Assembly: GCF_001620265.1 (NCBI RefSeq)
Contig: NZ_CP012664.1
Coordinates: 1-64,000 of the forward strand
DNA: 64,000 nt
Source: Frigidibacter mobilis
GTDB lineage: Bacteria > Pseudomonadota > Alphaproteobacteria > Rhodobacterales > Rhodobacteraceae
Direction of reading: 5' to 3'
The notes under the pieces were generated by a model. That model saw nothing but the letters and a program-made list of their open reading frames with translations. It did not search any database and was not told where the DNA came from. Positions 48,843-57,488 of this stretch are shown piece after piece. Numbering within the stretch: the stretch's first letter is position 1; every line of letters starts with the position of its first letter. The position numbers and the translations under genes were made by a program.

Positions 48843-49558
48843 GTCGCCGGCTCCGCTGCAAAAGCAGAATCATACCCGCTCGAATCTCTGGAAATCCGAA
48901 CGCGGTTGAACTCCTCCAGTTTCGGATAAGTTTCCTTGAAGGCCTTCAGGAACTCACCTATCGGCGCATCGACATGAAGACCCCGGTCGTTCACATACTC
49001 CATGTGGCGCTGGTCCTGTTCGTCGAACTCGTGGAAAAGAGCGTCATGATAACCGTCAAAGACTAGAGGCTTGACCCCGAATCTTTCACACATCTCTATG
49101 TTGAAAGCGGGTGTTACCTTGTAGGGTTCACCACCCAGCCACAGTTGAACGTAGCCGTGATAGATAAAGAGATCGGTCCCCATCAGCTCCTGCAGCTTGG
49201 GTGTATTCAGGTGGTTGCGCACATCTGCGAACCCCAAAGCGGCGGGGATACCGACGGCGCGCAAACAGGCCGCAAGCAGGATTGCCTTGGGGACGCAGAA
49301 CGCTGCCTTCGCCCCGGCGATCCGGCTGGCACGGTAGGAATCTTCATCCAGCGCAAAACAATACGGGTCGTAACGGATATCGTCGCGAACCGCTTCGAAC
49401 AGGCGGATCGCCTTGTCTCGATTGGTCGCTTCCACAGGAAGATCGCGCAAAGCCGATGTGACGAAACCTTGCACTTCGAGGCTGTCGCTCTCGACAAAGT
49501 GCGCGGGCGAGACAAAGCGCGCAGCTTCTGTCGGCAGGTCGTCGTGGGGTTGGGCCAT
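48839..49558 (-). CDS. Transglutaminase-like cysteine protein
   Basis: 239 residues from MAQPHDDLPTEAARFVSPAH at 49558; the frame is open 20 codons further but that part overlaps the operator. Transglutaminase-core fold: KAAFCVPKAILLAACLRAVG (nucleophilic Cys), IYHGYVQLWLGGEPYKV (His) and TPAFNIEM, where an Asn stands for the usual Asp. Cytoplasmic, no signal peptide. First gene of a CoA-catabolic operon, where its role (amide or thioester hydrolysis, or transfer) is unknown. Operator site 2 is 20 bases upstream. Confidence 0.85.
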   Translation of the reverse strand: MAQPHDDLPTEAARFVSPAHFVESDSLEVQGFVTSALRDLPVEATNRDKAIRLFEAVRDDIRYDPYCFALDEDSYRASRIAGAKAAFCVPKAILLAACLRAVGIPAALGFADVRNHLNTPKLQELMGTDLFIYHGYVQLWLGGEPYKVTPAFNIEMCERFGVKPLVFDGYHDALFHEFDEQDQRHMEYVNDRGLHVDAPIGEFLKAFKETYPKLEEFNRVRISRDSSGYDSAFAAEPAT

Positions 49559-49577
49559 TGGATCTGTCCATCTTTTT

Positions 49578-49591
49578 CTAACAATTGTTAG
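49578..49591. promoter_or_regulatory. TetR operator, site 2 (CTAACAATTGTTAG)
   Basis: Fully palindromic 14-mer with the same arms as the site in front of tetR. It lies in the 56-base gap between the racemase stop and the transglutaminase start, so it would control the latter operon. Confidence 0.8.
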
Positions 49592-49614
49592 ATTACTATC
49601 TGAAAACCTGCGGG

Positions 49615-50760
49615 TCAACGAAATTCATTGTGTTTTTCGCAAGTCTTGGCCAAAGCGAATATGTCTTCCCCCAATGCCGCAGCACGTCCGGCCGAACTTG
49701 CCGCAGAACGGAATTCCGGTGCAATTGGCAGCGGCAGCGCCGGTACCTCCTGGCCAGAAATGTTCAGCTTTCGCGCGAATACGCCGCGCGCGATAAAATG
49801 CGGATCGGCCGCAGCTTCGGCGGGCGTTTTCACGACGGAACAACAACAGTCCGCCGCGGCCAGCAAAGACTCCCAATGGGTCGAGGGCTGGTGGCCCAGA
49901 CGGCGCGTCACTTCCGCAACACTGGCATTAGGGTCGGACCAGTCATCACGAAGCTCCTGCGGCAGGCCGATGACATCGCAGAACGACTGCCAGAACTTTT
50001 CTTCCAACGCGCCAACGGCAATCTGACGTCCATCCGCAGCCGTATACAGCCGATACCGGGCCAGACCGCCTGTCAGGCGGCTGTGGCCGCTCTCGATGTT
50101 CTGCCCGGCGATCACAGCTTCGGCATGGGCCCAGTAGGCAAAGGCAAACGCCCCCTCGGACATGGCGATATCCAGATGCGTCCCCTGACCGCTTGCCTGC
50201 CGCGCAATCAGGGCCAGCAGGATATTCACCACCGCCGGATAGGTTCCGCCCCCGATATCAGCGACCAGCCCGAAGGGTATGGTTGGCTGGGCATCCGGGC
50301 CCCGGCTCAACGACAGAATCCCCGAATCGCCCACATAATTGAGATCGTGCCCGGCAGTCGAAGCCTTCGGGCCGGTCTGTCCATAGCCGGTGATCGAACA
50401 ATAGATGAGACCGGGATTGATCTCGCGCACGGCCTCGTATCCCAGACCGAGCCGGTCCATCACTCCGGGGCGAAATTGCTCTACCAGAACATCGGCCTTT
50501 TCAAGCAAAGGGCGCAGAACATCCATTGCGCCCTTTGACTTGAGGTCGATTGCCACCGACCGCTTACCGTGATTCAAAACAGCGAAGCCAATGCTTTCCC
50601 CGTCTATTTTCGGCGCGGTCAGGCGCGCATCCTCGCCCGTGCCCGGACGCTCGAACTTGATAACCTCGGCCCCGGCTTCGGATAACATGAGCGTGGCCAT
50701 CGGGCCGGGAAGAAGGGTACTGAAATCCAGCACCAGGATATCCTTGAGCGGCTGTGTCAT
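49615..50760 (-). CDS. Alpha-methylacyl-CoA racemase-like protein (CaiB/BaiF family)
   Basis: 381 residues. N-terminal DFSTLLPGPMATLMLSEAGA. The racemase-type block TGYGQTGPKASTAGHDLNYV carries the catalytic His, and FGLVADIGGGTYPAVVNILL carries the catalytic Asp, with Glu in IAVGALEEKFW. This His/Asp/Glu set is that of AMACR/MCR rather than of CoA-transferases. It would epimerise 2-methylacyl-CoA, needed for methyl-branched chains. Last gene of the operon from 53208. Confidence 0.88.
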   Translation of the reverse strand: MTQPLKDILVLDFSTLLPGPMATLMLSEAGAEVIKFERPGTGEDARLTAPKIDGESIGFAVLNHGKRSVAIDLKSKGAMDVLRPLLEKADVLVEQFRPGVMDRLGLGYEAVREINPGLIYCSITGYGQTGPKASTAGHDLNYVGDSGILSLSRGPDAQPTIPFGLVADIGGGTYPAVVNILLALIARQASGQGTHLDIAMSEGAFAFAYWAHAEAVIAGQNIESGHSRLTGGLARYRLYTAADGRQIAVGALEEKFWQSFCDVIGLPQELRDDWSDPNASVAEVTRRLGHQPSTHWESLLAAADCCCSVVKTPAEAAADPHFIARGVFARKLNISGQEVPALPLPIAPEFRSAASSAGRAAALGEDIFALAKTCEKHNEFR

Positions 50761-50770
50761 CGTCCCTCCC

Positions 50771-51628
50771 TCACGCGAAACGCGCAGCCCCGTTGTTTAG
50801 AACCACCACGTCGCGGGCCGGGATCGAAGCGCGGAACCGGGCCTCGCCACCCTCTTCCCAGATCTCAAACCGCACGGTCTCGCCGGGATAGACCGGGGCG
50901 GAAAACCGCACGTCCAGCCCGACAAGCCGGGCGGCGTCATAATCGAGCAGCGATTTGAGGATCGCCCGCGCCGCCAGACCATAGGTCGCAAGGCCGTGCA
51001 GGATCGGGCGGTCGAACCCGACCGAACGCGCCACATCCGGGTCGGCATGAAGCGGGTTCATGTCACCGCTAAGGCGGTAAACCAGCGCCTGGCGCGGCAG
51101 TGTTTCGATATCGCAGACATGATCGGGCGCGCGGTCGGGCAAGGCCGCCGGGGCCGGGCCGGGCCTGTTTTCGCCACCGAACCCGCCATCGCCGCGGCAG
51201 AAGGCCGACATCGCCACGCGAGCCAGCTTGTCGCCGGTGTCCGCGTCAATGATATCGCGGCTCTGGTAGATGACGGCACCCTTGCCCTCGCCCTTGTCGG
51301 AAATAAAGTCGATCCGGCTGCGGCCGATGATGTTGCCCTTCACCGGCAGCGGCTTGTAGATGTCTAGCCATTGTTCACCATGCAGCACCTTCTGCCAGTT
51401 CACCCCGGTCTTGGGGTTGCGCAGCCAGAAGCCCGGGTACCCCATCGTGACCGCCATCGAGGGAACGGCCCTCAGCCCATCTTCATAGACGAAGGCCAAC
51501 TCTTTCCTGTCGGTCGGATACTCGCCGAACCCGAGGCCGAGCGCATAAAGGATCGTATCCCGCTCGGTCAGCGTCTGCTCGATCTCTTCGAAGTCCCAGT
51601 TCGATAGCGCGTCGAAATCCAATGGCAT
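50771..51628 (-). CDS. 2-enoyl-CoA hydratase 2 type MaoC protein (double hotdog)
   Basis: 285 residues, the length of the peroxisomal hydratase 2 domain. The N-terminal hotdog is degenerate. The C-terminal one has ALVYRLSGDMNPLHADPDVA with catalytic Asp and His, and FDRPILHGLATYGLAARAIL. Produces (R)-3-hydroxyacyl-CoA. Lies between racemase and thiolase in one operon, with 10- and 23-base gaps. Confidence 0.92.
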   Translation of the reverse strand: MPLDFDALSNWDFEEIEQTLTERDTILYALGLGFGEYPTDRKELAFVYEDGLRAVPSMAVTMGYPGFWLRNPKTGVNWQKVLHGEQWLDIYKPLPVKGNIIGRSRIDFISDKGEGKGAVIYQSRDIIDADTGDKLARVAMSAFCRGDGGFGGENRPGPAPAALPDRAPDHVCDIETLPRQALVYRLSGDMNPLHADPDVARSVGFDRPILHGLATYGLAARAILKSLLDYDAARLVGLDVRFSAPVYPGETVRFEIWEEGGEARFRASIPARDVVVLNNGAARFA

Positions 51629-51651
51629 GATCTTTCCTCCCTTGATCGCTG

Positions 51652-52803
51652 TCAGAGCGTGTTTTGCGAACCCAAGATTGCCGTGACCTGACTGGACAGC
51701 ACACCGCCGTTCCCATGCGCCAGCGCCAGGTCGACATCCTTCAACTGAATGCCGGGTGCATCACCACGGATCTGCCGCGCCGCCTCGATCACGGTGAAAA
51801 TGCCATACATGCCGGGATGCACACAGGACAAACCCCCGCCATTGGTATTCACCGGCAAGACCCCGCCCGGCGCGATGCGCCCGCCCTCGACAAAGGCACC
51901 GCCCTCGCCCTTGGCACAAAAGCCGAGATCTTCCAGAAACAGGATCGTATTGATGGTGAACGCATCGTAAAGCTCGACCGCCTGAATGTCCGAAGGCGAC
52001 ACGCCCGCCGCGGCAAAGGCGCGTGCGCCCGACTCGCGGGCGGCGGTCACGGTGAAATCCTTCATCTGCGATATTTGCCGGTGCGAGCTTTCCGCCGCGC
52101 TGCCCAAAACGTAAACCGGGGCCTTAGGGAAGTCCCTGGCACGGTCGGCGCGAACCATCACGATCGCCCCGCCGCCATCGGTGACAAGACAACAATCGCG
52201 CACAGTCAACGGATCGCCCACCATACGCGCGCCCAAAACGTCCTCGCGGCTGAGCGGGCCGCGCTCGAATGCCTCGGGGTTGTGCTGCGCCCAGGCCCGC
52301 GCGGCCACGGCCACATCGGCCAGCTGCTCGCGGGTGGTGCCAAATTCATGCATGTGCCGTGCCGCCGCCATCGCATAGGCGGAAATCGGATATCGCGGAT
52401 TATAGGGCGCCTCATAGGCGGGCGGGCGCGAGGCCGTCACCAGCCTGCCCGACGCGGTGCGCTGGTTGGAGCCATAAACGATCAGCGCCACATCACACAG
52501 GCCACCCTCCAGCGCCATTGTGGCGGAGGTCAGGTAATTCACGAAGGACGACCCGCCCGTCATGGTGCCATCGATGAACCTGGGCTGAATGCCCAGATAT
52601 TCGGCCGCCATAAGGGCAGGCATGCTGTCTTCCATCATGGTGCAGAACAGACCGTCCACATCGGACAGCTTCAGCCCCGCATCGCCAAGTGCCGCAAGTG
52701 CGGATTGCGCCATGACATCATAGGCCGTCAGCCCATGTGCCTCGCCGAAACCCGCGTGCCCGGTTCCCACAATGGCGGATTTTCCCCGAAGTTTAGTGGT
52801 CAT
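51652..52803 (-). CDS. SCP2-type thiolase family protein without the nucleophilic Cys
   Basis: 383 residues. Opens KSAIVGTGHAGFGEAHGLTA; where a thiolase has its CASG nucleophile this has DGTMTGGSSFVNYLTSATMA, without Cys. The C-terminal part has PVNTNGGGLSCVHPGMYGIF, near the second active-site His/Cys region. Relatives without Cys act as retro-aldolases on side-chain CoA esters with a DUF35 partner (Ltp2 type), and the DUF35 gene is immediately upstream. The exact activity is inferred. Confidence 0.85.
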   Translation of the reverse strand: MTTKLRGKSAIVGTGHAGFGEAHGLTAYDVMAQSALAALGDAGLKLSDVDGLFCTMMEDSMPALMAAEYLGIQPRFIDGTMTGGSSFVNYLTSATMALEGGLCDVALIVYGSNQRTASGRLVTASRPPAYEAPYNPRYPISAYAMAAARHMHEFGTTREQLADVAVAARAWAQHNPEAFERGPLSREDVLGARMVGDPLTVRDCCLVTDGGGAIVMVRADRARDFPKAPVYVLGSAAESSHRQISQMKDFTVTAARESGARAFAAAGVSPSDIQAVELYDAFTINTILFLEDLGFCAKGEGGAFVEGGRIAPGGVLPVNTNGGGLSCVHPGMYGIFTVIEAARQIRGDAPGIQLKDVDLALAHGNGGVLSSQVTAILGSQNTL

Positions 52804-52806
52804 GAG

Positions 52807-53208
52807 TTATACCTCCACTGGCTTGAAAAGCACAGCCGGTTGGCCCTCGGCCTCGCCCACGAAGGCTGTCACGGCCATGTCGATGACAATGTCACCGGGG
52901 GCAATGCCCTCGACCCGGCTCATCATCCGAACGCCTTCCTCCAGTTCCACCACGCACACGTTATAGTCGCCGCCGCGCTCGGGCTTCTGACGCACGACAG
53001 TGGTGGTGTGGACCCGGCCCTTGCCGCTGGCGGGATGCCAAGAGATCGCGGTCCCATGGCAGTGCGGACACAGGACCCTTGGAAAGAAATGATAGGCTCC
53101 GCAATCATCGCATCTGGGCAGCACGATCTCTCCGTTTGTCAGCGCGCGTTGGAATATCTGGTCTGGTCCTGTGGCGTCCGGCACCGGCATTCTCCTCAAA
53201 TGGTCCAT
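52807..53208 (-). CDS. DUF35/OB-fold protein with N-terminal zinc ribbon
   Basis: 133 residues. Zinc ribbon CDDCGAYHFFPRVLCPHC (C-x2-C...C-x2-C) followed by an OB-fold with VHTTTVVRQKPERGGDYNVC and VVELEEGVRM. Such proteins pair with SCP2-type thiolases and act as CoA-substrate adaptors. Three bases separate it from the thiolase gene. Start at 53208; a Met six codons in (53190) is possible. Operator site 3 is 28 bases upstream. Confidence 0.9.
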   Translation of the reverse strand: MDHLRRMPVPDATGPDQIFQRALTNGEIVLPRCDDCGAYHFFPRVLCPHCHGTAISWHPASGKGRVHTTTVVRQKPERGGDYNVCVVELEEGVRMMSRVEGIAPGDIVIDMAVTAFVGEAEGQPAVLFKPVEV

Positions 53209-53235
53209 TCCTGGTTAATCGTATTGATAATATTT

Positions 53236-53249
53236 CTAACATCTGTTAG
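53236..53249. promoter_or_regulatory. TetR operator, site 3 (CTAACATCTGTTAG)
   Basis: Third copy of the 14-bp palindrome, in the 78-base gap between the divergent DUF35 operon and the CoA-transferase pair, so it may control both. Confidence 0.8.
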
Positions 53250-53286
53250 AATTTGTCAAGCTCCTAGGATCACTTGAGAGAAAGCC

Positions 53287-54453
53287 ATGTCAAGTTCAAA
53301 TTCAGCCCCCCTTTCCGGCAAGCTCATCATCGCGCTCGAACAGGCGGTGGCGGCGCCCTTTTGCTCTTCGCGGCTTGCCGATGCCGGTGCGCGGGTGATC
53401 AAGGTCGAACGCAAGGGCGTGGGCGATTTCGCGCGCGCCTATGATACTGCCGCCAACGGCGAAAGCGCCTATTTTACATGGCTGAACCGGGGCAAGGAAT
53501 CGGTCGCACTGGATATCAAAGCAGCAGAAGATCGCGATATCCTGTTGAAAATGCTGGAAAACGCGGATGTGTTCATTCAAAATCTCTTGCCGGGCGCCCT
53601 GGCAAAGCTGGGTCTGGATTCGACGACCTTGCGAGAGAAGTTCCCGCGGCTCGTGACCTGCGACATCACTGGATACGGCGAAGACGGCCCGATGCGCAAC
53701 GCCAAGGCTTATGACCTACTGGTGCAATGCGAAAGCGGCCTGGCATCGGTGACCGGCACGCCGGACGGGCCGGGGCGGGTTGGCGTGTCGGTCTGCGACA
53801 TCGCCACGGGCATGACAGCCCATGCCGGGATCTGCGAAGCGCTGATCGGGCGTGAGCGCACCGGCGAAGGCAGCGGCGTTTCGGTGGCCATGTTCGACGT
53901 GATGGCCGACTGGATGTCGGTTCCGCTGCTCTATCACGACTATCTTGGCAAACCGACGCCCCGCGTCGGTCTGAACCACACGGTGATCTGCCCCTACGGC
54001 GCCTATGAGTGCCGGGACGGTCAGCTTGTCGTCATTACCGTGCAACACAGCGGCGAATGGCAACGGTTCTGTGAACACATACTGGGCGATGCGACTCTGG
54101 CAACCGACCCCCGGTTTCATGACAACACGGCGCGAATTGACAACAAGCCCGCGCTCGAAGCGCTCATCAAGGCCGTGTTCGCCTCGCATGACCGCGTCGA
54201 GATGCTGAAGCGGCTCGATGCTGCGGGCATTGCATTCGGGGCAGTCAACGACGTGGCCTCCCTGTCCGACCACCCCCAGCTCGACCGGTCCGTCATCAGC
54301 ACGCCCTCTGGCGAAATCAACGTCCCTGCGCCCCCGATCCGGCGCAGCGCCGGAGAGACGACACTTGGCCCTTGCCCTGCTTTTGACGCGGACGGCAAAG
54401 CCATCCGCGCCGAGTTCGACCCTCGTCATAGAACAGGATACGCGCATAAATGA
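53287..54453 (+). CDS. Type III CoA-transferase (CaiB/BaiF)
   Basis: 388 residues. Opens PLSGKLIIALEQAVAAPFCS and has ITGYGEDGPMRNAKAYDLLV, in which the Asp is the expected catalytic residue of type III CoA-transferases (the racemase His is not there), then VSVCDIATGMTAHAGICEAL. Moves CoA between carboxylic acids. First gene of a plus-strand pair, its stop overlapping the next ATG by 4 bases. Confidence 0.9.
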   Translation: MSSSNSAPLSGKLIIALEQAVAAPFCSSRLADAGARVIKVERKGVGDFARAYDTAANGESAYFTWLNRGKESVALDIKAAEDRDILLKMLENADVFIQNLLPGALAKLGLDSTTLREKFPRLVTCDITGYGEDGPMRNAKAYDLLVQCESGLASVTGTPDGPGRVGVSVCDIATGMTAHAGICEALIGRERTGEGSGVSVAMFDVMADWMSVPLLYHDYLGKPTPRVGLNHTVICPYGAYECRDGQLVVITVQHSGEWQRFCEHILGDATLATDPRFHDNTARIDNKPALEALIKAVFASHDRVEMLKRLDAAGIAFGAVNDVASLSDHPQLDRSVISTPSGEINVPAPPIRRSAGETTLGPCPAFDADGKAIRAEFDPRHRTGYAHK

Positions 54454-55616
54454 CCGCGGCGCAGAAACCCGCGATCCTTGATGGCGTGAAGATTGTCGAT
54501 CTGACTTCTGTGGTTTTCGGTCCTTTGGCCACGCAAATGCTGGGCGATCTGGGGGCCGATGTGATCAAGGTGGAAGGCCCCGAGGGAGATCTTTTGCGCC
54601 AGGTCCAGCCGTCCCGCAACAAGCTGATAGGGGCCGCCTTTCTGGGGACCAACCGCAACAAGCGCAGCGTTGTGCTCGACCTGAAAACGCAGTCCGGCCG
54701 CGACCGGCTGCGCAAACTGCTCTCCGATGCCGATGTAATGATTTCAAGCATCCGGCCCGCGGCGCTTGCGCGCCTGTCGCTTGATCCCCAAACCCTGCGC
54801 CACGAAAACCCAAACCTGATCACGGTATCTGTCACTGGGTTCGGGCAGTACGGGCCCTATGCCGCCAAGCCCGCGTTTGACGATTCCGCCCAGTCGGTTT
54901 CGGGCCTGGCCAGCCTGGCAACATTGCGCGACCCCGAGGCTCCGCCTGCTTATGCTCCGACGATCCTCGCCGACAAGCTTGGTGGCGTGACAGCCGCCTA
55001 TGCCGTCATGGCGGCCCTGTTCCACCGCGAGCACACGGGTGAAGCCCAGCATGTCGAAGTTCCGATGTTCGAGACCCTGGCATCGTTTCTAATGGTCGAA
55101 CATCTGGATGGCGCCACCTTCGAAGAAAGCCCGAAGAATTTCGGCTATGCAAGGATGCTGGTTCCGCACAGGCGACCGGTTCGGACGGCGGACGGCTATA
55201 TCACAATTCTGCCCTACACCAACGTGCAGTGGGCGCGATTCTTCAAGGCGGTCGGACGCGATGAGATGATCGACCACGTTTGGGTCACTGACATGGATGC
55301 GCGCAGCCGCAACATCGGCGCGGTCTACGACATGGTGGCGCAGATTGCGTTGACCCGGACAACGGATGACTGGCTTGCCATGATGGAGGACGCCGACATC
55401 CCCGCCATGCCGGTGAATAACCTGTCGGATTTGCCGAACGACCCCCACCTTGTCGCGACCGGGTTTTTTCAGCAGATGGATCACCCGAGCGAAGGTGCCA
55501 TCTGGACGACACGCCCGCCGATCCGGTTCTCGGCGACACCGGCGCGACATGACCACCGCCCTGCCCCCCGGCTGGGGGAGCACGACGAAGAGATATTCGG
55601 GCCGGGTGAAAAATAA
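54450..55616 (+). CDS. Type III CoA-transferase (CaiB/BaiF), second copy
   Basis: 388 residues, MTAAQKPAILDGVKIVDLTS start. Has VTGFGQYGPYAAKPAFDDSA with the catalytic Asp and ADKLGGVTAAYAVMAALFHR. It is a diverged paralog of the gene before it, and the two may form a heteromer or act on different acids. A truncated acyl-CoA dehydrogenase faces it downstream. Confidence 0.9.
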   Translation: MTAAQKPAILDGVKIVDLTSVVFGPLATQMLGDLGADVIKVEGPEGDLLRQVQPSRNKLIGAAFLGTNRNKRSVVLDLKTQSGRDRLRKLLSDADVMISSIRPAALARLSLDPQTLRHENPNLITVSVTGFGQYGPYAAKPAFDDSAQSVSGLASLATLRDPEAPPAYAPTILADKLGGVTAAYAVMAALFHREHTGEAQHVEVPMFETLASFLMVEHLDGATFEESPKNFGYARMLVPHRRPVRTADGYITILPYTNVQWARFFKAVGRDEMIDHVWVTDMDARSRNIGAVYDMVAQIALTRTTDDWLAMMEDADIPAMPVNNLSDLPNDPHLVATGFFQQMDHPSEGAIWTTRPPIRFSATPARHDHRPAPRLGEHDEEIFGPGEK

Positions 55617-55634
55617 CCCCCTGCACCGAACGGA

Positions 55635-55700
55635 TCAAACATCCAGCGAACGTGCGATCAGTTCCTTCATTATTTCGTTGGTGCCGCCATAGGGCTCTGA
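55635..55700 (-). pseudogene. Acyl-CoA dehydrogenase, last 20-odd codons only
   Basis: Reads SEPYGGTNEIMKELIARSLD V-stop, the C-terminal signature of an acyl-CoA dehydrogenase (YGGTNEI). The rest is missing to the right, where the IS110 element begins at about 55700. It shows that the catabolic cluster once continued here on the minus strand. Confidence 0.85.
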
Positions 55701-55772
55701 TGATGGGTTGGGTAGCCCCTCCTGACGGCACTTGTGCCACTGTGATCCCATCAGGATCAGGAGGATTTGGCT

Positions 55773-56807
55773 ATGAAGGAAGTCTCGATCATCGGTGTGG
55801 ACCTGGCCAAGCAGGTCTTTCAGCTCCATGGGGCGACCGCTGAAGGCGAAGTCGTGTTTCGCAAGAAGCTGTCGCGCAAGCAGTTCCTCACCTTCTTGCA
55901 GACGCATCCAAGATGCAGGGTGGCGATGGAGGCATGCGCGACGGCTCATCACTGGGCGCGGACGCTGACGGCGTTCGGCCATGACGTGCGGCTGATCGCG
56001 CCGAAGTTCGTCAAGCCATATGTCAAGAACCAGAAGAACGACATGGCGGATGCTGAGGCGATCGCGGAGGCCGCCAGCAGACCGACCATGCGCTTTGTCG
56101 AAGTAAAGACGCCCGAGCAGCAGGGGTTGGGGATGATCTTCCGGCTGCGGGATCTATTGATTGGCCAGCGGACTCAGACGATCAATGCGCTGCGTGGCCA
56201 CCTCGCCGAGTTTGGTGTTGTCACGGCCAAGGGGCGGGAGAACGTCGACAAGCTGCGGGCGGCCTTGCACCAGGAGGAGGAAACTGCCGATATTCCTGCC
56301 TCGGTTCGTCACATGGCGCAGCTTTTCTTCGACCAGATCGATGATCTGTCCCGGCGTATCGCGGACATCGACGCACAGATTGCAGCGGCCAGCAGACGCT
56401 CGCGGTTTTCGGCGCGTCTGCAGAAGATGCCTGGCATTGGCCCCATCACTGCGATGGCGATGGCGGCTTTCGCTCCACCCATGGAGAGCTTCCGTCAGGG
56501 ACGCGACTTTTCGGCCTGGCTCGGCCTGGTGCCCCGGCAGCATTCGAGCGGTGGCAAGCCGAGGCTTGGCCGGACAAGCAAGTCCGGGCAGCGAGACATC
56601 CGGCGCCTGTTGATTATCGGGGCCATGGCCGTGATCTCCGGGGCCAAGGCTCGACCTCCATCGGAGAGCTCGTGGCTCGGGCGCATCCTCGCCCGCAAGC
56701 CAAGGATGCTGGCCGCCATCGCGCTGGCAAACAAGATGGCGCGCATGCTCTGGGCCATGATCACGAAGGACGAAGAGTTTCGAGGGGGACCCCTGTCGGC
56801 GACCTGA
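55773..56807 (+). CDS. IS110-family transposase (DEDD recombinase)
   Basis: 344 residues from ATG at 55773 with AGGAGG nine bases ahead. RuvC-like domain IIGVDLAKQVFQLHG (first Asp), RVAMEACATAHHWAR (Glu), KNDMADAEAIAEAA (Asp) and the transposase_20 domain KMPGIGPITAMAMAAFAPPM then GRDFSAWLGLVPRQHSSGGK, with the serine region involved in catalysis. Intact. Uses RNA-guided recombination in the family. Confidence 0.94.
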   Translation: MKEVSIIGVDLAKQVFQLHGATAEGEVVFRKKLSRKQFLTFLQTHPRCRVAMEACATAHHWARTLTAFGHDVRLIAPKFVKPYVKNQKNDMADAEAIAEAASRPTMRFVEVKTPEQQGLGMIFRLRDLLIGQRTQTINALRGHLAEFGVVTAKGRENVDKLRAALHQEEETADIPASVRHMAQLFFDQIDDLSRRIADIDAQIAAASRRSRFSARLQKMPGIGPITAMAMAAFAPPMESFRQGRDFSAWLGLVPRQHSSGGKPRLGRTSKSGQRDIRRLLIIGAMAVISGAKARPPSESSWLGRILARKPRMLAAIALANKMARMLWAMITKDEEFRGGPLSAT

Positions 56808-57047
56808 AGGAGTCGGCAGCGCAGCCTCGAAAATGCGGGAGAAGCTGAAGCGAGTATGAAGTCGATCGACCAGATCAGGGTCGGGAAAATCAGTGTCACA
56901 TGAAGAGCCTTGAGCTCGGTTTGATGATGTTTTGACCCCAACCCGCGGATCCCATACCGGCCAAGGGACGAGCGCCCCACGAAAAGGCCTGACACATGGA
57001 AGCATTCGATCGTATCATGCCAGTTGAGGCGACAGCCCGCTAAAACC
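56808..57047 (+). ncRNA. Noncoding 3' region of the IS110/IS1111 element, probable bridge/seek RNA
   Basis: 240 bases between the transposase stop and the right sub-terminal repeat with no supported ORF on the plus strand. IS1111-group elements encode their targeting RNA in this position. No structure model was computed; limits are those of the gap. Confidence 0.55.
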
Positions 57048-57188
57048 GGGGCTACCCACACATGATGTGACCGCCCCCCGACGGCATCAATGTGCCAAGG
57101 TGGGTCTGTGAGCTACCCCCCGAAAATCGGACAGTGACGGAAGCTACGATCTGAGGTCTGCTGATCCCCAAGACGAGGAGATCAGAAT

Positions 57189-57488
57189 ATGTCGAAACGC
57201 AGGAACCATGACGCGGTGTTCAAGGCGCGGGTGGCCTTGGAGGCTCTGAAGGGCGAGCGCACGGTATCGGAGTTGGCGAGCGCCTATGAGGTCCATCCAA
57301 CGATGATCCATCAGTGGAAGAAGGCCGTGCTTGAGGGTGCCGCTGGCATCTTTGAGCGGGGAAGCAAGGCGGCCGCCACCGCTGAGATCGCCGAGGACAC
57401 GGTCCGTGACCTGCATGCCAAGATCGGAGAGCTGGCGGTCGCCAACGATTTTTTGGCAAGAAAGCTCAAGCCCTGGGCCGGGAAGTGA
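57189..57488 (+). CDS. IS3-family OrfA
   Basis: 99 residues. [20 protein letters not shown] then [20 protein letters not shown] and [11 protein letters not shown] form the helix-turn-helix, followed by a coiled region ([18 protein letters not shown]). The stop (TGA at 57486) overlaps the GTG start of orfB. Confidence 0.93.
   Translation: MSKRRNHDAVFKARVALEALKGERTVSELASAYEVHPTMIHQWKKAVLEGAAGIFERGSKAAATAEIAEDTVRDLHAKIGELAVANDFLARKLKPWAGK

Larger units (their letters stand above)
55701..57068 (+). mobile_element. IS110-family element, IS1111-like
   Basis: About 1.37 kb. Near the ends are 11-bp inverted repeats TGGGTAGCCCC (55709-55719) and GGGGCTACCCA (57048-57058); sub-terminal rather than terminal repeats are the mark of the IS1111 group. 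There is no target duplication, as expected. A short 5' gap and a 240-base 3' gap surround the transposase. Outer limits are approximate. Confidence 0.88.

Noticed and set aside
51664..53277. 537-codon plus-strand ORF opposite the thiolase and DUF35 genes
   Set aside because: Antisense shadow of two genes with clear family motifs on the minus strand.
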